From 2-12-FULL-60-19 sp041483675 (GTDB lineage: Bacteria > Desulfobacterota > Binatia > UBA9968): 5,762 nucleotides of DNA. The notes under the pieces are model-generated. The model searched no databases and was not told the origin of the DNA. It saw only the letters and a program-made list of their open reading frames with translations. This document shows, piece by piece, positions 5,025 through 5,762 of the stretch (its first letter is position 1; each line of letters opens with the position of its first letter). Location of the stretch: positions 1-5,762 of the forward strand of contig JBGPGE010000192.1 of NCBI GenBank assembly GCA_041483675.1, written 5' to 3'. The position numbers and the translations under genes are program-made.

Positions 5025-5762
5025 ATGAATCATCACGATGTGAGTCGCGTTTACCGGCTCGCGGGACGAATAGTGCCGGCCGCGTTGCTGGCTCTCTTCA
5101 TTTTCTCCAATGCGGCTTCTGCCGCCGAGCCGACCAAACCCGCCTGCAAAGAGATGCGCAAGGTAAAGTTCGGCATCTCCGTCTCGCCGCCCAACGTCGT
5201 GCATACCCCGATCTACGTGGCGCGCGCGCTCGGAATTTTCGCGCGCCATTGCATCGACGCCGAGATCGTAGAGTTCGAAGGCGGCGCTTCGGCGGCCAAT
5301 CTGGCCGCGGTGGTGCAAGGCCAAACCTTGGCCACCATCAACACGGTCGCTATCGCCCAGGGTCTCAAGGCGAAGCAATTCTGGGGCATGGCGCCGCGTC
5401 TGCCGCAAGCCTATGTGGTGAGCGAAGAGATCAAAACAGCGGCCGACTTGAAAGGAAAACGGCTGAGCGCCACCGGCGGCGGCGTGGGCGGTCTTAACTG
5501 GGTGATGGGACGCGAGGTGTTGAAAACCGCCGGTCTTACGGTCGACGATGCCCAGTTCGTCTCCTCGGCGACCGCGGGAAGGCTTCCCGGTCTCATCGCC
5601 GGGCAGGTTAACGGCGTGGCGCTCCATCCGGAAGATGTTTACCTGGCGCAGAAGGAAAAGCCGGGGTTGCACGTGCTGGTGGATCTGGCCAAGCTGATGC
5701 CGAAATATTTCTTCAACGCCTACGGCGCGGCGGAGAGCTTGCTGGCTAAAGACCGGGCTTTC
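5025..5762 (+). CDS. ABC transporter substrate-binding protein (NMT1/SsuA-like), 3' end missing
   Basis: The frame is open from ATG 5025 to the last base, giving 246 residues of a protein that normally has about 320-350. A signal peptide is clear: basic start with Arg8, Arg11 and Arg15, hydrophobic core IVPAALLALFIF (16-27), and an ASA cleavage motif at 31-33. No lipobox is seen, so it should be a soluble periplasmic protein. The mature part opens with the first strand KVKFGISVSP, then HTPIYVARALGIFARH (60-75), typical of NMT1/THI5-like and SsuA-like binding proteins, followed by an EGGASAANLAAVVQGQ region (85-100) and AADLKGKRLSATGGG (139-153). Cys41 and Cys76 are both in the exported part and could pair as a disulfide. 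An in-frame ATG at 5004 would add MKRRRFN, but the ribosome site supports 5025. It completes the importer with the two upstream genes. The ligand is not predictable; thiamine precursor, sulfonate or aromatic acid are all possible. Confidence 0.9.
   Translation, partial: MNHHDVSRVYRLAGRIVPAALLALFIFSNAASAAEPTKPACKEMRKVKFGISVSPPNVVHTPIYVARALGIFARHCIDAEIVEFEGGASAANLAAVVQGQTLATINTVAIAQGLKAKQFWGMAPRLPQAYVVSEEIKTAADLKGKRLSATGGGVGGLNWVMGREVLKTAGLTVDDAQFVSSATAGRLPGLIAGQVNGVALHPEDVYLAQKEKPGLHVLVDLAKLMPKYFFNAYGAAESLLAKDRAF

Noticed and set aside
4997..5497. Plus-strand open frame of 166 codons overlapping the binding protein
   Set aside because: It is in a different frame, gives Arg-rich non-domain sequence and has no ribosome site of its own.
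4986..5672. Minus-strand open frame of 228 codons opposite the binding protein
   Set aside because: The plus strand encodes a signal peptide and conserved NMT1-type segments with a strong ribosome site; the antisense product has no such features.

Overview
The window is GC-rich, densely coding DNA from what is probably an uncultivated Gram-negative soil or groundwater bacterium. The gene set (a CADD/TenA-like diiron protein, a 4,5-dihydroxyphthalate decarboxylase-like PBP2 protein, a stand-alone MetE C-terminal-type zinc protein and an SsuABC/TauABC-like importer) and the GC-rich hairpin repeats between genes resemble metagenomic lineages such as Rokubacteria, Tectomicrobia, Binatota and related deltaproteobacterial groups. 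This placement is inference from gene style; the window has no phylogenetic marker.

Layout. At 1-636 (+) is the 3' part of a heme-oxygenase-like diiron (PqqC/TenA/CADD) protein that runs off the left edge. It converges on a leftward gene at 801-1811 (-), a cytosolic-looking 4,5-dihydroxyphthalate decarboxylase-like protein. Between them, 671-774 holds three perfect hairpins inside a longer inverted repeat. A non-coding stretch at 1812-2028 lies between divergent genes and carries a 9-bp inverted repeat, a run of CACGAA repeats and a plausible sigma70-type promoter reading right.

Rightward from 2029 is a probable four-gene operon: a cobalamin-independent methionine synthase II family protein with a complete zinc ligand set (2029-3186), an ABC ATPase (3264-4034), an ABC permease (4129-5004), and a secreted NMT1/SsuA-like substrate-binding protein (5025 to beyond the right edge). 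A perfect 11-bp hairpin sits between the ATPase and permease genes.

The last three genes form one complete importer: binding protein, permease and ATPase. Nothing visible fixes the substrate; the family takes up sulfonates, taurine, nitrate, pyrimidine precursors and aromatic compounds. The zinc methyltransferase-like enzyme at the head of the operon suggests a thiol- or methyl-transfer step on the imported compound. The neighbouring decarboxylase-like and diiron genes could belong to the same catabolic locus, but that is a hypothesis. No mobile-element gene, CRISPR array, tRNA or rRNA was found.
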